Shown here piece by piece: positions 46,072 to 55,600 of a stretch of DNA of 64,000 bases; the first letter of the stretch is position 1, and each line of letters begins with the position of its first letter. Location of the stretch: contig NZ_PTXL01000001.1 in the NCBI RefSeq assembly GCF_004343775.1, forward strand, positions 496,001-560,000, in the 5' to 3' direction. The DNA is from Burkholderia sp. SRS-46 (GTDB taxonomy: Bacteria; Pseudomonadota; Gammaproteobacteria; Burkholderiales; Burkholderiaceae). The notes under the pieces were generated by a model. It saw only the letters and a program-made list of their open reading frames with translations. It searched no databases and was not told where the DNA came from. Position numbers and translations under genes: made by a program.

Positions 46072-47136
46072 ATGAAGCTGGAGGGATTGAGCCGCCAGAT
46101 CGCGCTGACGATGGCGGCGATGGCGCTGGGCATGTCGATACTGGTCGTGGCGTCTGCCTATGCGTTCTACAACTTGCTGATCAGGTACTGGCCCGGCCAA
46201 ACGGATGTGGGCGGCTGGACACCGACGGTACCGGAGTGGGTGTGGCTGGCGTCGACCACGCTGGGCGGGCTGGCGCTCGCGACGATCGTCGGGGTCAACC
46301 TGTCGCGGCGCATCCTGGTGCCGCTGAATTCGGTGGCGGACAGCATCCGCCGCGTCGCGCAGGGCGATCTCGGCGCGCGCGCGGTGGCCGGCGACCGCTC
46401 GCTGCACGAAGCCGCGCTGCTCGCCGACGACTTCAACGCGCTCGCGGATCAGTTGCAGCGCGCGACCGAAGAGCAGACGTTCTGGAATGCCGCGATCGCG
46501 CACGAGCTGCGCACACCGGTCACGGTGCTGCGCGGCAGGCTGCAGGGGCTGGCCGAAGGCGTGTTCCCCCCCGACGCCGGGCTGTTCCGCAGCCTGCTGG
46601 CCCAGGTCGAGGGCCTCGCGCGGCTGATCGAGGATCTGCGCGTGATCAGCCTCGCGGAGAGCGGCCATCTGGATCTGCAGGTGCAGGACACCGATCTCGC
46701 CGCCGACGTCAGGGCCGTCGTCGAGGTGTTCGGCGATGCGCTGCAGGCCGCGGGCCAGCAGCCGGTGCTGGACCTGGACGACCGCCACATGCGCTGCGAT
46801 CCGATGCGGATCCGGCAGGCGCTGCTCGCGTTGCTGGAAAACGCCCGCCGGCACGCGGTGCCCGGCACGATCCGGATCCAGACGCGGCTGGAACACGGCA
46901 CGTGCCGTTTGCGGGTCGAGGACGAAGGCCCGGGCATCCCAACGGAGCTCGCGCCGCACGTATTCGAGGCGTTCCGGCGCTTCAACGAGACGCCGGGGCA
47001 AAGCCGGGGCAGCGGCCTGGGCCTCGCCGTGGTGGCGGCGATCGCGCACGCGCACGGCGGGCAGGCGCTGTGCCGCCGCGCCGGCAGCGGCACGCGCTTC
47101 GAGCTGTGCTGGCCCGACGATCTCGCCGTGGCATGA
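46072..47136 (+). CDS. Orphan sensor histidine kinase (HK1)
   Basis: A 354-residue membrane kinase. Two hydrophobic helices (about residues 10-36 and 58-78) flank a short periplasmic loop, followed by HAMP and the H-box AIAHELRTPVTVLRGR (phospho-acceptor His144). The ATPase boxes include LLENARRHAVPG, DEGPGIP and RGSGLGLAVV. No response-regulator gene is next to it. From residue ~79 to near the end it is almost identical to the pump-linked kinase at 49420-50586, differing mainly in the periplasmic loop. The ATG at 46072 follows TTGGAG. Confidence 0.92.
   Translation: MKLEGLSRQIALTMAAMALGMSILVVASAYAFYNLLIRYWPGQTDVGGWTPTVPEWVWLASTTLGGLALATIVGVNLSRRILVPLNSVADSIRRVAQGDLGARAVAGDRSLHEAALLADDFNALADQLQRATEEQTFWNAAIAHELRTPVTVLRGRLQGLAEGVFPPDAGLFRSLLAQVEGLARLIEDLRVISLAESGHLDLQVQDTDLAADVRAVVEVFGDALQAAGQQPVLDLDDRHMRCDPMRIRQALLALLENARRHAVPGTIRIQTRLEHGTCRLRVEDEGPGIPTELAPHVFEAFRRFNETPGQSRGSGLGLAVVAAIAHAHGGQALCRRAGSGTRFELCWPDDLAVA
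46306..47073 (+). repeat. Inverted repeat arm, kinase HK1 copy
   Basis: 768 bp (256 codons, HAMP to ATPase domain) that align without gaps to the oppositely oriented 49585-50352. Translated identity is very high (by eye roughly nine in ten residues). The intervening 2.5 kb carries the deacetylase and glycosyltransferase genes. Confidence 0.85.
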
Positions 47137-47157
47137 ACGGCGTAACTGCCCGGGCGC

Positions 47158-47931
47158 TCAGCCGCGGCGGCGGGCGCGCCCTCGCAGGCACTTGAACCAG
47201 AGCCGGGCGGCGCCGACGCCGCCCGCGACCGTCATGCGCGGCAGCGCGAACGGATCGTCGTGGCGGTCCGCGCATCCGCGCCGCGTGGTGGTCGCGTTGC
47301 GGTATCCCGCCGCCTCGACCTGGTCGCGTACCGCCGCGTTCAGGTCGCCATACGGATAGCAGAACGATTCGATGCGCCGCTCGCTCAACGCCTCGAGCCG
47401 GCGTCGCGATTCGACCAGCTGCAGCCAGGCTTCCTCGGCCGGCACGCGCGACAGCGGCACGTGATCGAGCGTGTGCGAGCCGATCTCGTGGCCGTGATCG
47501 CGCCATGCGAGCATGTTGTCGATCGACATCAGCGGGGAACGCTCGGTGTCGTCGCCGGCGTCCCACGCGTTCGTGCCGCCGAAGCGGTCGGCGACGAAAT
47601 AGCAGGTCGCGGTGAAGCCGACCTCGTCGAGCACGGGCATCGCATGCGTCAGCACGTTGAGAAAGCCGTCGTCGAACGAGATCCCGAACACCTTGCCGCG
47701 CCGCTCGCCGCGCAGATACGGCTGCATTTCGGCGACGCTCAGGCCACGGTAGCCGAGCCGCTTGAACCAGCGCATCTGGCGGCGGAATGCGTCGGGATCG
47801 ACGCTCAGCCCGCGCAACCGGTCGGTGGGCGGCGGCAGCGGGCGAATCTGGTGGTACATCAGGATCGGGTAGCGCAGCGCGGGCAGGAACGTGCGCGCAT
47901 GCGGCGGGGCGGCGTCCGGCGTCATCGCCAT
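47158..47931 (-). CDS. Polysaccharide deacetylase family protein (NodB-type)
   Basis: A 257-residue carbohydrate esterase (CE4/NodB). The metal/catalytic motif 1 is FGISFDDGF and motif 2 is HEIGSHTLDH; motif 3 (ESFCYPYGDLN) is also clear. No signal peptide is evident, and the N-terminus ALRYPILMYHQI is the typical start. It removes acetyl groups from GlcNAc-type sugars in polysaccharides. Its start overlaps the end of the glycosyltransferase gene (a second ATG at 47925 gives an ATGA overlap), so the two are coupled and probably act on the same glycan. Confidence 0.9.
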   Translation of the reverse strand: MAMTPDAAPPHARTFLPALRYPILMYHQIRPLPPPTDRLRGLSVDPDAFRRQMRWFKRLGYRGLSVAEMQPYLRGERRGKVFGISFDDGFLNVLTHAMPVLDEVGFTATCYFVADRFGGTNAWDAGDDTERSPLMSIDNMLAWRDHGHEIGSHTLDHVPLSRVPAEEAWLQLVESRRRLEALSERRIESFCYPYGDLNAAVRDQVEAAGYRNATTTRRGCADRHDDPFALPRMTVAGGVGAARLWFKCLRGRARRRG

Positions 47932-49079
47932 TGCATCGCTCCCGTCGACGGCACGCGATGGCTGCGATGCCGGCCGAGCGCGCTTTCGTATACCGACATC
48001 GTCGCGTCGACGAACTTCTCGAAGCTGAACTCTTGGCGGCCTTTCAGCCATGCGTTGCGGCTCATCGACTCGACGATCCGGGGCTGGGCCGCGATCTCGC
48101 TCAGGATCGGCGCGACGGCCTCCGGCGCGCGCGGCGGAACGATCCAGCCGTCGACGCCGTGCTCGATGTTCTCGGGCAGGCCGCCCACGCGGCTGACGAT
48201 CGTCGGGCAGCCCATTGTTATCGCTTCGCGGCACGCATACGACAGGCTTTCCTGGTACGACAGCACGAACGACACGTCGGTGATCGAGAACAGGTCGCGC
48301 CCGCAGTCGAGCATCCCGGTGAACACGGTGCGGTGCGCCATGCCGTGCTGCTTCACGAGCGCGCGCTGTTCGTCCGACGGCGCCTCGCCTGCCAGCAGCA
48401 CGCGGAAGCGCTCGCGCTGGTCGTCGGGCAGGCGGCCCAGCGCGGCGATCAGGTCCATCCAGCCCTTCGCGGGCGTCGTGCCGGCCGTGCTGCCCAGCAC
48501 GATCGCATCCGCGCCGGCCGGCCCGAAGCACGCGGCCTTGCGGTGGCGGATCTCGTCGCGGTGCAGCCGGCTCGCCGCCGCCGGGCCGCGCACGCCGTGC
48601 CTGATCACGGTGATGTTCTGGTACGGCGATTCCTGCTCCAGCATGACCCGGACGTAGTCGCTCACCGCGATGGTGCGGGTCGTCGCGAGTCGTGCGCGGA
48701 ACCGGTTGCCGAAGCTGTCGGCGCGATAGGTATTGTGTTTCGTGAACACGACCGCCGGCCGGTTGCGGCAGCCGAGCAGCGCCAGCATCACCAGCCGGTG
48801 ATCGGCCGAGCCGTTCACGTGGACGACGTCGATGCGGGCGGTGTCGATCAACTGACGCAGCCGGCACACTTCGCCGAACAACCCGGTCCAGCGCGGCTTG
48901 AACTGCATGTCGACCACCGAGATCGCGGGGTTCTCCGCAACCAGGCGCGACAGGCGGCTGCCTTGCGGCGATGCGACGGTCACCCGGTGGCGCCGGCTCA
49001 TCTCGGTGGCGAGGTCGTACACATAGGTGTCGTGGCCGCCACCGAAGTTGCCATGGAAGTTGGTATAGAGAAGGTTCAT
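47922..49079 (-). CDS. Family-4 glycosyltransferase
   Basis: A 385-residue GT-B glycosyltransferase. The N-terminal domain begins MNLLYTNFHGNFGGGHDTYVYDLA with the Gly-rich acceptor loop. The C-terminal domain has GSTAGTTPAKGWMDLIAAL and the ESLSYACREAITMGCPTIVSRVGGLPE signature with the E-x7-E pattern of GT4 donors. It is cytoplasmic and probably builds a surface glycan. The ATG at 49079 is used; a GTG codon lies directly before it. It is co-transcribed with the deacetylase. Confidence 0.9.
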   Translation of the reverse strand: MNLLYTNFHGNFGGGHDTYVYDLATEMSRRHRVTVASPQGSRLSRLVAENPAISVVDMQFKPRWTGLFGEVCRLRQLIDTARIDVVHVNGSADHRLVMLALLGCRNRPAVVFTKHNTYRADSFGNRFRARLATTRTIAVSDYVRVMLEQESPYQNITVIRHGVRGPAAASRLHRDEIRHRKAACFGPAGADAIVLGSTAGTTPAKGWMDLIAALGRLPDDQRERFRVLLAGEAPSDEQRALVKQHGMAHRTVFTGMLDCGRDLFSITDVSFVLSYQESLSYACREAITMGCPTIVSRVGGLPENIEHGVDGWIVPPRAPEAVAPILSEIAAQPRIVESMSRNAWLKGRQEFSFEKFVDATMSVYESALGRHRSHRVPSTGAMQWR

Positions 49080-49419
49080 CACGATGCATCGCTCAGCTTC
49101 GAACGCGCGTCGTCAGTCTTCCTGAATGGACGGACGCGTGTTTCGGGATCCGTGGCAGCGTGCCGCGTGTCGGCAGACCTTCGGCTTTGCCTGGATGGGT
49201 GCCTGAATATTACGGATGTATTACATCGAGTGCTGTCGATGCCTGTGACGATTTGTGTAGATTCGTCCGGTCAGGCGATCCGGATGCGGGCACGGGCGGG
49301 GATGAAGCGGTATGTCGTGACGGCGGCGCGCGTTCAAGGCGCCGCGACGCATGCCGTATCGGGAAGGGAAGACGCCGTGCCGTCGCGCGAGGCGAAGGCC
49401 GGGTGCGGACTCGGTGCCG
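49080..49419. other. Intergenic region between glycosyltransferase and kinase HK2
   Basis: 340 bp that should contain the glycosyltransferase promoter, including an AT-rich stretch near 49205-49230, and the transcript end of the leftward HK2 gene. No gene or clear terminator is seen. Confidence 0.5.
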
Positions 49420-50586
49420 TCAGGCCCGGCCGTCGGCGCCGCTGCCATCCGCGCGGAAGGGGGCGCGTTCGACGCAAGGGCGCGGCAAGTCCGGGCGCGG
49501 CTCGGGCTGCCGGCCGGCGTGAGGCGCCGGTGCGAGATCGGCGGGCCAGCGCAACTCGAAACGCGTGCCACTGCCGGACGGGATGCACAGTGCCTGCCCG
49601 CCGTGCGCGTGCGCGATCGCCGCCACCACGGCGAGGCCCAGGCCGCTGCCCCGGCTTTTCCCCGGCGTCTCGTTGAAGCGCCGGAAGGCCTCGAATACGT
49701 GCGGCGCGAGCTCCGTGGGGATGCCCGGGCCTTCATCCTCGACCCGCAAATGGCACGTGCCGTGTTCCAGCCGCGTCTGGATCCGGATCGTGCCGGGCAC
49801 CGCGTGCCGGCGGGCGTTTTCCAGCAGGGCCAGCAGCGCTTGCCGGATCCGGACCGGGTCGCAGCGCACCGGCCGGTGGTCCAGGTCCAGCACCGGCTGC
49901 TGGCCCGCGGCCTGCAGCGCATCGCCGAACACCTCGACGACGGCCCTGACGTCGGCGGCGAGATCGGTGTCCTGCACCTGCAGATCCAGATGGCCGCTCT
50001 CCGCGAGGCTGATCACGCGCAGATCCTCGATCAGCCGCGCGAGGCCCTCGACCTGGGCCAGCAGGCTGCGGAACTGCGCGGCATCGGGGGCGAACACGCC
50101 TTCGGCCAGGCCTTGCAGCCTGCCGCGCAGCACCGTGACCGGCGTGCGCAGCTCGTGCGCGATCGCGGCGTTCCAGAAGGTTTGCTCGTCGGTCACGCGT
50201 TGCAACTGATCCGCGAGCGCGTTGAAGTCGTCGGCCAGCAGCGCGGCTTCGCGCGGCGAACGGTCGCCGGCCACGGCGCGCGCGCCGAGATCGCCCTGGG
50301 CGACGCGCCGGATGCTGTCGTCGACCGAGTTCAGCGGCACCAGGATGCGGCGCGCCAGCCGGATCGACGCGGCCAGCGCAAACGCGAGGCCGACCAGCGT
50401 GGTGGCGATCAGCCACGCCCACTCCGGCCCGCTCGGAATCCAGCCCAACTGGTTGCAGAACTCGGTCCAGTACCGGAACACCACGTAATAGAACGCGTAG
50501 GAGGTCGCCACGACGAGCAGCGTCACGCCGAGCGCCATCGCCGTCATCGACAGCGCGATCTGGCGGCTCAGCCCCTCCAGCTTCAT
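49420..50586 (-). CDS. Sensor histidine kinase (HK2) of the pump-linked two-component system
   Basis: A 388-residue membrane kinase. It has two hydrophobic helices around a periplasmic loop, HAMP, H-box AIAHELRTPVTVLRGR with His144, and ATPase boxes LLENARRHAVPG and RGSGLGLAVV. It shares nearly the whole cytoplasmic part with HK1 but has its own sensing loop and a longer, Arg/Pro-rich C-terminal tail (about 35 residues). The ATG overlaps the stop of its response-regulator gene (ATGA at 50583-50586). Confidence 0.93.
   Translation of the reverse strand: MKLEGLSRQIALSMTAMALGVTLLVVATSYAFYYVVFRYWTEFCNQLGWIPSGPEWAWLIATTLVGLAFALAASIRLARRILVPLNSVDDSIRRVAQGDLGARAVAGDRSPREAALLADDFNALADQLQRVTDEQTFWNAAIAHELRTPVTVLRGRLQGLAEGVFAPDAAQFRSLLAQVEGLARLIEDLRVISLAESGHLDLQVQDTDLAADVRAVVEVFGDALQAAGQQPVLDLDHRPVRCDPVRIRQALLALLENARRHAVPGTIRIQTRLEHGTCHLRVEDEGPGIPTELAPHVFEAFRRFNETPGKSRGSGLGLAVVAAIAHAHGGQALCIPSGSGTRFELRWPADLAPAPHAGRQPEPRPDLPRPCVERAPFRADGSGADGRA
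49585..50352 (-). repeat. Inverted repeat arm, kinase HK2 copy
   Basis: Counterpart of 46306-47073 in the opposite orientation and of the same length, 768 bp. The arrangement could support recombination (inversion of 47074-49584) or gene conversion between the two kinases. Confidence 0.85.
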
Positions 50587-51320
50587 TCGCCGCTCCACAG
50601 CTTGTAGCCGACGCCGCGCACCCCGACCGGAATGCCTTTGACGCCGAGATCCTCCAGCTTCTTGCGCAGCTTGCTGATGTGGCTGTCCACCGTGCGCTCG
50701 AGCGCGTCGCGCTCGGGCAGGCAGGTCGCCATCAGTTCGGCGCGGCTGAACACCCGCCGCGGCGCGCGCGCCAACTGCACGAGCAGCTTGAACTCGGTCA
50801 GCGTCAGCGTCAGCGCGTGGCTCTGCTCGCCGATCTGCACCGTGGCTTCGTGATTGTCGAGGTCGATCTGGAAGGGCGCGGCGCGCAACACGCGCTGCTC
50901 CGCCTGGCCGGCGCCCGACATCGACCGGCGCAGGACCGCCAGCGTGCGCGCGACGACTTCCGCCGGGTTGAACGGCTTGACCACGTAGTCGTCGGCTCCG
51001 ATGCGCAGCCCCGTCAGCTTGTCGATGTCCTGGTCGAGCGCGGTCAGCATGATGACGGGCGTGTTGCCGCGATGGCGGATCTCGGTCAGCACCTTCCAGC
51101 CGTCGACGTGGGGCATCTGCACATCCAGCAGCACGAGGTCGGGCTTGATGGACAGGTGCAGCTCCAGCGCCTTGCGGCCGTCGGCGGCATGCACGGTGCG
51201 CAGGCCGCTGCGCGTCAGATAGGCGGCGAGGATCTCGGCGATCTCGGGTTCGTCCTCGGCAACGAGGATCAGGGCCTGGGCTCCCTGGGCAGTGCTGGTC
51301 GGTTGATTGGTATCGGGCAT
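50583..51320 (-). CDS. OmpR/PhoB-family response regulator (RR1)
   Basis: A 245-residue regulator. The receiver domain has AEDEPE acidic pocket residues and phospho-acceptor Asp66 in LVLLDVQMP, then the switch region LTALDQDI and KPFNPAEV. The C-terminal winged helix carries LTLTLTEFKLLVQLARAPRRVF and RTVDSHISKLRKKL. It forms an operon with HK2 and diverges from the RND pump genes, whose promoter region carries direct repeats with 11-bp spacing. It is paralogous to RR2 at 57377. Confidence 0.94.
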   Translation of the reverse strand: MPDTNQPTSTAQGAQALILVAEDEPEIAEILAAYLTRSGLRTVHAADGRKALELHLSIKPDLVLLDVQMPHVDGWKVLTEIRHRGNTPVIMLTALDQDIDKLTGLRIGADDYVVKPFNPAEVVARTLAVLRRSMSGAGQAEQRVLRAAPFQIDLDNHEATVQIGEQSHALTLTLTEFKLLVQLARAPRRVFSRAELMATCLPERDALERTVDSHISKLRKKLEDLGVKGIPVGVRGVGYKLWSGE

Positions 51321-51369
51321 GGCGGTGATTTTGCGGCGCTTACTTCACGTTACTCAACATTCGTCGGAC

Positions 51370-51389
51370 ATCTCCATCCAATCTCCATC
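51370..51389. promoter_or_regulatory. Direct-repeat site for an OmpR-type regulator
   Basis: ATCTCCATC occurs twice with an 11-bp period (51370 and 51381) in the divergent RR1/RND promoter region. OmpR-family dimers bind such head-to-tail repeats, and TCTCCA resembles the BaeR box TCTNCANAA. A weaker pair TTACTTCACG/TTACTCAACA lies at 51340-51359. Confidence 0.55.
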
Positions 51390-51475
51390 GTACCGCAGAA
51401 GAAACGCCATTCGGTGAACGCACACTTCGGGCTGTCCTTGCCGGCAGGTGGCTGCCTGCATTTCACGGAGTCCAT

Positions 51476-52633
51476 ATGAAGATTGATCGACGGTGCCGCT
51501 ACGGCGGCCTATGCGCCCTGACGGTGGCGATGCTGGCGGGTTGCGGGCAGTCCGAACAGCCGAGCGCGCTGCCCGCGACCCCGGTTGCCGCCATGACCGT
51601 GGCGGCTGCGCCCCTGAAGGTGACCGAGGACCTGCCGGGCCGGATCTCGGCGGTGCGGATCGCCGAGATCCGGCCGCAGGTCAGCGGCATCGTGCAGCGC
51701 CGCCTGTTCGAGCAGGGCACGGAGGTGCGCGCCGGCGTGCCGCTGTTCCAGATCAACCCCGCGCCGTTCAAGGCCGACATGGATACGGCCGCCGCCGCGC
51801 TGCAGCGGGCCGACGCGGCGCTCGAGCGCGCCAAGGTGCAGACCGCTCGACTCAAGCCGCTGGTCGAAGTGGACGCGATCAGCCGGCAGGTCTATGACGA
51901 TTCCGTGTCACAGCGCGACCAGGCCGCGGCGGATGTCGCGCAGGCGCGCGCGACGCTGGCGCGCCGGCAGCTCGACCTGAAGTTCGCCACGGTGGAGGCG
52001 CCGATCACGGGCCGCATCGACCAGGCGCTCGTGACCGAAGGCGCGCTCGTCAGCAGCGCCGACACCGTGCCGATGGCGCGCATCCAGCAGATCGACCAGG
52101 TCTATGTCGACGTGCGCCAGCCGGCGTCGTCGCTGCAGCACCTGCGCGACACGCTGGCGTCGCAGGACGGCAATTCCGGCGCAGGCCTGCCGGTCGAGGT
52201 GCTGCGCGACGACGGCACGCCGTACGACGTGAAAGGCCGGATGCTGTTCTCCGGCGTGAACGTCGATGCCGGCACCGGCGACGTGCTGGTGCGCGTACTG
52301 GTGGACAACTCGAAGCGGCTGCTGCTGCCGGGCATGTACGTGCGCGCCCGGATTCCGCGCGCGAACTACGCGAGCGCGCTGACGGTGCCGCAGCAGGCGG
52401 TGGTGCGCGCCGAGGGCAAGCCGCAGGTCTGGGTGCTCGACGCGAAGAACCAGGCCCACATCAAGCCGGTCGAGCTGGGCGAGCTGACGAACCGCCGCTA
52501 CCTGGTCCGTACGGGCCTGCAGGCCGGCCAGAAGGTCGTGGTGGAAGGGATGGAGCGCCTGACCGAAGGTGCCGCGGTTGCCGCGAGCGACTGGAAGTCG
52601 CCTGATGCCGCCGCCGCCACGGCCGCGCGCTGA
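51476..52633 (+). CDS. RND efflux periplasmic adaptor (AcrA/MexX/AmrA-like)
   Basis: A 385-residue membrane-fusion protein with a lipoprotein signal (MLAGCGQSEQ, lipobox LAGC). The order is barrel-sandwich (RISAVRIAEIRPQVSGIVQRR), coiled-coil hairpin (about residues 100-170, Ala/Glu/Arg-rich), second lipoyl half (APITGRIDQALVTEGALV) and beta-barrel region. It links the inner-membrane pump to the outer-membrane channel. It is the first gene of a three-gene operon, 20 bp before the pump. Its closest resemblance by eye is to AmrA/MexX adaptors. Confidence 0.93.
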   Translation: MKIDRRCRYGGLCALTVAMLAGCGQSEQPSALPATPVAAMTVAAAPLKVTEDLPGRISAVRIAEIRPQVSGIVQRRLFEQGTEVRAGVPLFQINPAPFKADMDTAAAALQRADAALERAKVQTARLKPLVEVDAISRQVYDDSVSQRDQAAADVAQARATLARRQLDLKFATVEAPITGRIDQALVTEGALVSSADTVPMARIQQIDQVYVDVRQPASSLQHLRDTLASQDGNSGAGLPVEVLRDDGTPYDVKGRMLFSGVNVDAGTGDVLVRVLVDNSKRLLLPGMYVRARIPRANYASALTVPQQAVVRAEGKPQVWVLDAKNQAHIKPVELGELTNRRYLVRTGLQAGQKVVVEGMERLTEGAAVAASDWKSPDAAAATAAR

Positions 52634-52653
52634 GTCACCGGGAGCGTCCTGCC

Positions 52654-55600
52654 ATGTCTCAATTCTTCATTCGCCGCCCGGTCTTTGCGTGGGTTGTCGC
52701 GCTGTTCATCATCCTGATGGGTGTGATCGCGATCCCGCAGCTGCCGATCGCGCGCTACCCGTCGGTCGCGCCGCCGACCGTCACCATCAACGCGACGTAC
52801 CCCGGCGCCACGCCGCAAACCATGAGCGACGGGGTGCTGAGCCTCATCGAGCGTGAGCTGTCCGGCGTCAAGAACCTGCTCTACTACGAGTCGTCGGCCG
52901 ACACGTCCGGCACCGCGAAGATCACCGTCACGTTCAAGCCCGGCACGGATCCGGCGCTCGCGCAGGTCGACGTGCAGAACAAGCTGAAGGCCGTCGAGCC
53001 GCGCCTGCCCGCGGTCGTGCGGCAGAACGGCGTGATCGTGGAGTCGGCGTCGTCGGGCTTCCTGCTGTTCGTTGCCCTCAAGTCCGATAGCGGCCGCTTC
53101 GACGAAGGCGCGCTGTCCGACTACATGGCGCGCAACATCGTCGAGGAGCTGCGGCGCGTCGACGGCGTGGGCCGCGTGCAGATGTTCGGGTCCGAGCAGG
53201 CGATGCGCATCTGGGTCGATCCGTCCAAGCTGATCACCTACGGCCTGTCGATGAGCGACCTGACGACCGCCGTCAGCCAGCAGAACGTGCAGATCGCGCC
53301 GGGCAGCGTCGGTGCGCTGCCGGCCGTGTCGGGCCAGCGGGTCATCGTGCCGCTGACCGTGCAGGGTCAGCTCACGTCGCCGGAGCAGTTCGCCGCGATC
53401 GTGCTGCGCGCCAATGCCAATGGCTCGAAGGTCGTGCTCGGCGATGTCGCGCGGGTCGAACTCGGCTCGCAGTCCTACAACTTCGTCAACACCGAGAGCG
53501 GCAAGCCTGCCACGATCGCCGGCGTGCAGCTTTCGCCGGGCGGCAATGCGGTCAAGACCGCGGAAGCCGTGCGGGAACGGCTGGCGGATTTGAGCAAGTC
53601 GATGCCGTCCGGCATGAGCTATTCGATTCCGTTCGATACCGCGCCGTTCGTCAAGCTCTCCATCGAGAAGGTCATCCATACGCTGATCGAGGCGATGGTG
53701 CTGGTGTTCCTGGTGATGTACCTGTTCCTGCAGAACGTGCGGTACACGCTGATCCCGGCCATCGTCGCGCCGATCGCGATGCTCGGCACCTTCACGGTCA
53801 TGCTGGCCACGGGCTTCTCGATCAACGTGCTGACCATGTTCGGCATGGTGCTCGCGATCGGCATCATCGTCGACGACGCGATCGTCGTGGTGGAGAACGT
53901 CGAGCGCCTGATGGCGGAGGAGGGGCTGTCGCCGAAGGACGCGACGGTCAAGGCCATGAAGGAAATCACGGGCGCGATCATCGGCGTCACGCTGGTCCTG
54001 ACGGCCGTGTTCCTGCCGATGGCGATGTCCAGCGGCTCTGTCGGCGTGATCTACCAGCAGTTCACGATGTCGATGGCGGTGTCCATCATGTTCTCGGCGC
54101 TCCTCGCGCTGACGCTGACGCCCGCGCTGTGCGCGACGATGCTCAAGCCGATTCCGCACGGGCACCACGAGAAGCGCGGCTTCTTCGGCTGGTTCAACCG
54201 CCGCTTCGACCGCATGACGCAGTCGTACGCGACGCGCGTCGGCGGGCTGATCGGCCGCGCGGGACGGGTGATGCTGCTGTTCGTCGTGATCTGCGGCGTG
54301 CTGGTGGCCGGCTTCCGGGTGCTGCCGTCGGCGTTCCTGCCCGAAGAGGATCAGGGCTACTTCATGACCGGCTTCCTGCTGCCGGCGGATTCGACCGCCG
54401 GACGCACGCGAGACGTGGTCAAGCAGCTCGAGCGCCATATCGCTACGCGCCCCGCGATCGAATCGAGCATCTCCATCGTCGGCTACGGCTTCTCCGGCCT
54501 GGGCCCGAACGCCGCGCTGAATTACGCGGTGCTCAAGGACTGGAGCAAGCGCGAGGGCTCGTCGACGCTGGCCGAAGCGACGCTGGCCCAGCAAGCGATG
54601 AGCGGTGTGACCGAAGGCACGGTGATGAGCCTGCTGCCGCCGGCGATCGATGAGCTGGGCACCAGCTCGGGCTTCTCGATGCGCCTGCAGGATCGCGCGA
54701 ATCAGGGCAATGCGGCGCTCAAGGCCGCCGAGGCCAAGCTGCTCGAGCTCGCGGCGCAAAGCAAGGTGGTGGTCGGCGTCTATCCGGACAGCCTGCCGGC
54801 CGGCGCCAGCGTGCGCCTGGACATCGACCGGCAGAAGGCCGAGGCGCTCGGCGTGTCGTTCACGAGCATCAGCGACACGCTGTCCGGCGCGATGGGGTCG
54901 ACCTACGTCAACGACTTCCCGAATGCGGGGCGCATGCAGCAGGTGATCATCCAGGCCGATGCGCCGGCGCGGATGCAGATCGACAACGTGATGAAGCTCT
55001 ACGTGCGCAACGTGAGCGGCGGCATGGTGCCGATGTCGGAAGTGGTCCGGCCCGTCTGGTCCGATACCCCGCTGCAGATGGTGCGCTATCAGGGCTACCC
55101 GGCCGCGCGCATCTCGGGCAGCGCGGCGCCCGGCTTCTCGAGCGGCGCGGCGATGGACGAGATGGAGCGTCTGGCCAAGCAGCTGCCGCCGGGCTTCTCG
55201 GTCAAGTGGACCGGCCAGTCGCTGCAGGAGCGCGAGTCCGCGTCGCAGGCGCCGATGCTGATGGCGCTGTCGATGGTGGTGGTGTTCCTGGTGCTGGCCG
55301 CGCTCTACGAGAGCTGGTCGATCCCGCTGTCGGTGATGCTGGTGGTGCCGCTGGGCCTCGTCGGCGCGCTCGGCGCGGTGTTGCTGCGCGGCTTGCCGAA
55401 CGACGTGTACTTCAAGGTCGGGATGATCACCGTGATCGGCCTGTCCGCGAAGAACGCGATCCTGATCGTCGAATTCGCGAAGCAGTTGCGCGAAGAAGGC
55501 AAGGGGCTCGTCGAGGCGGCCGTGGAAGCGTCGCGGCTGCGCCTGCGCCCGATCCTGATGACGTCGCTGGCGTTCGGCCTGGGCGTGGTGCCGCTGATGA

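Noticed and set aside
46982-49676. Two frames with nearly the same Arg/Pro-rich C-terminus, which could be read as a duplicated small protein
   Set aside because: They are antisense or out-of-frame readings through the HK1/HK2 duplicated DNA, so the similarity comes from the kinases.
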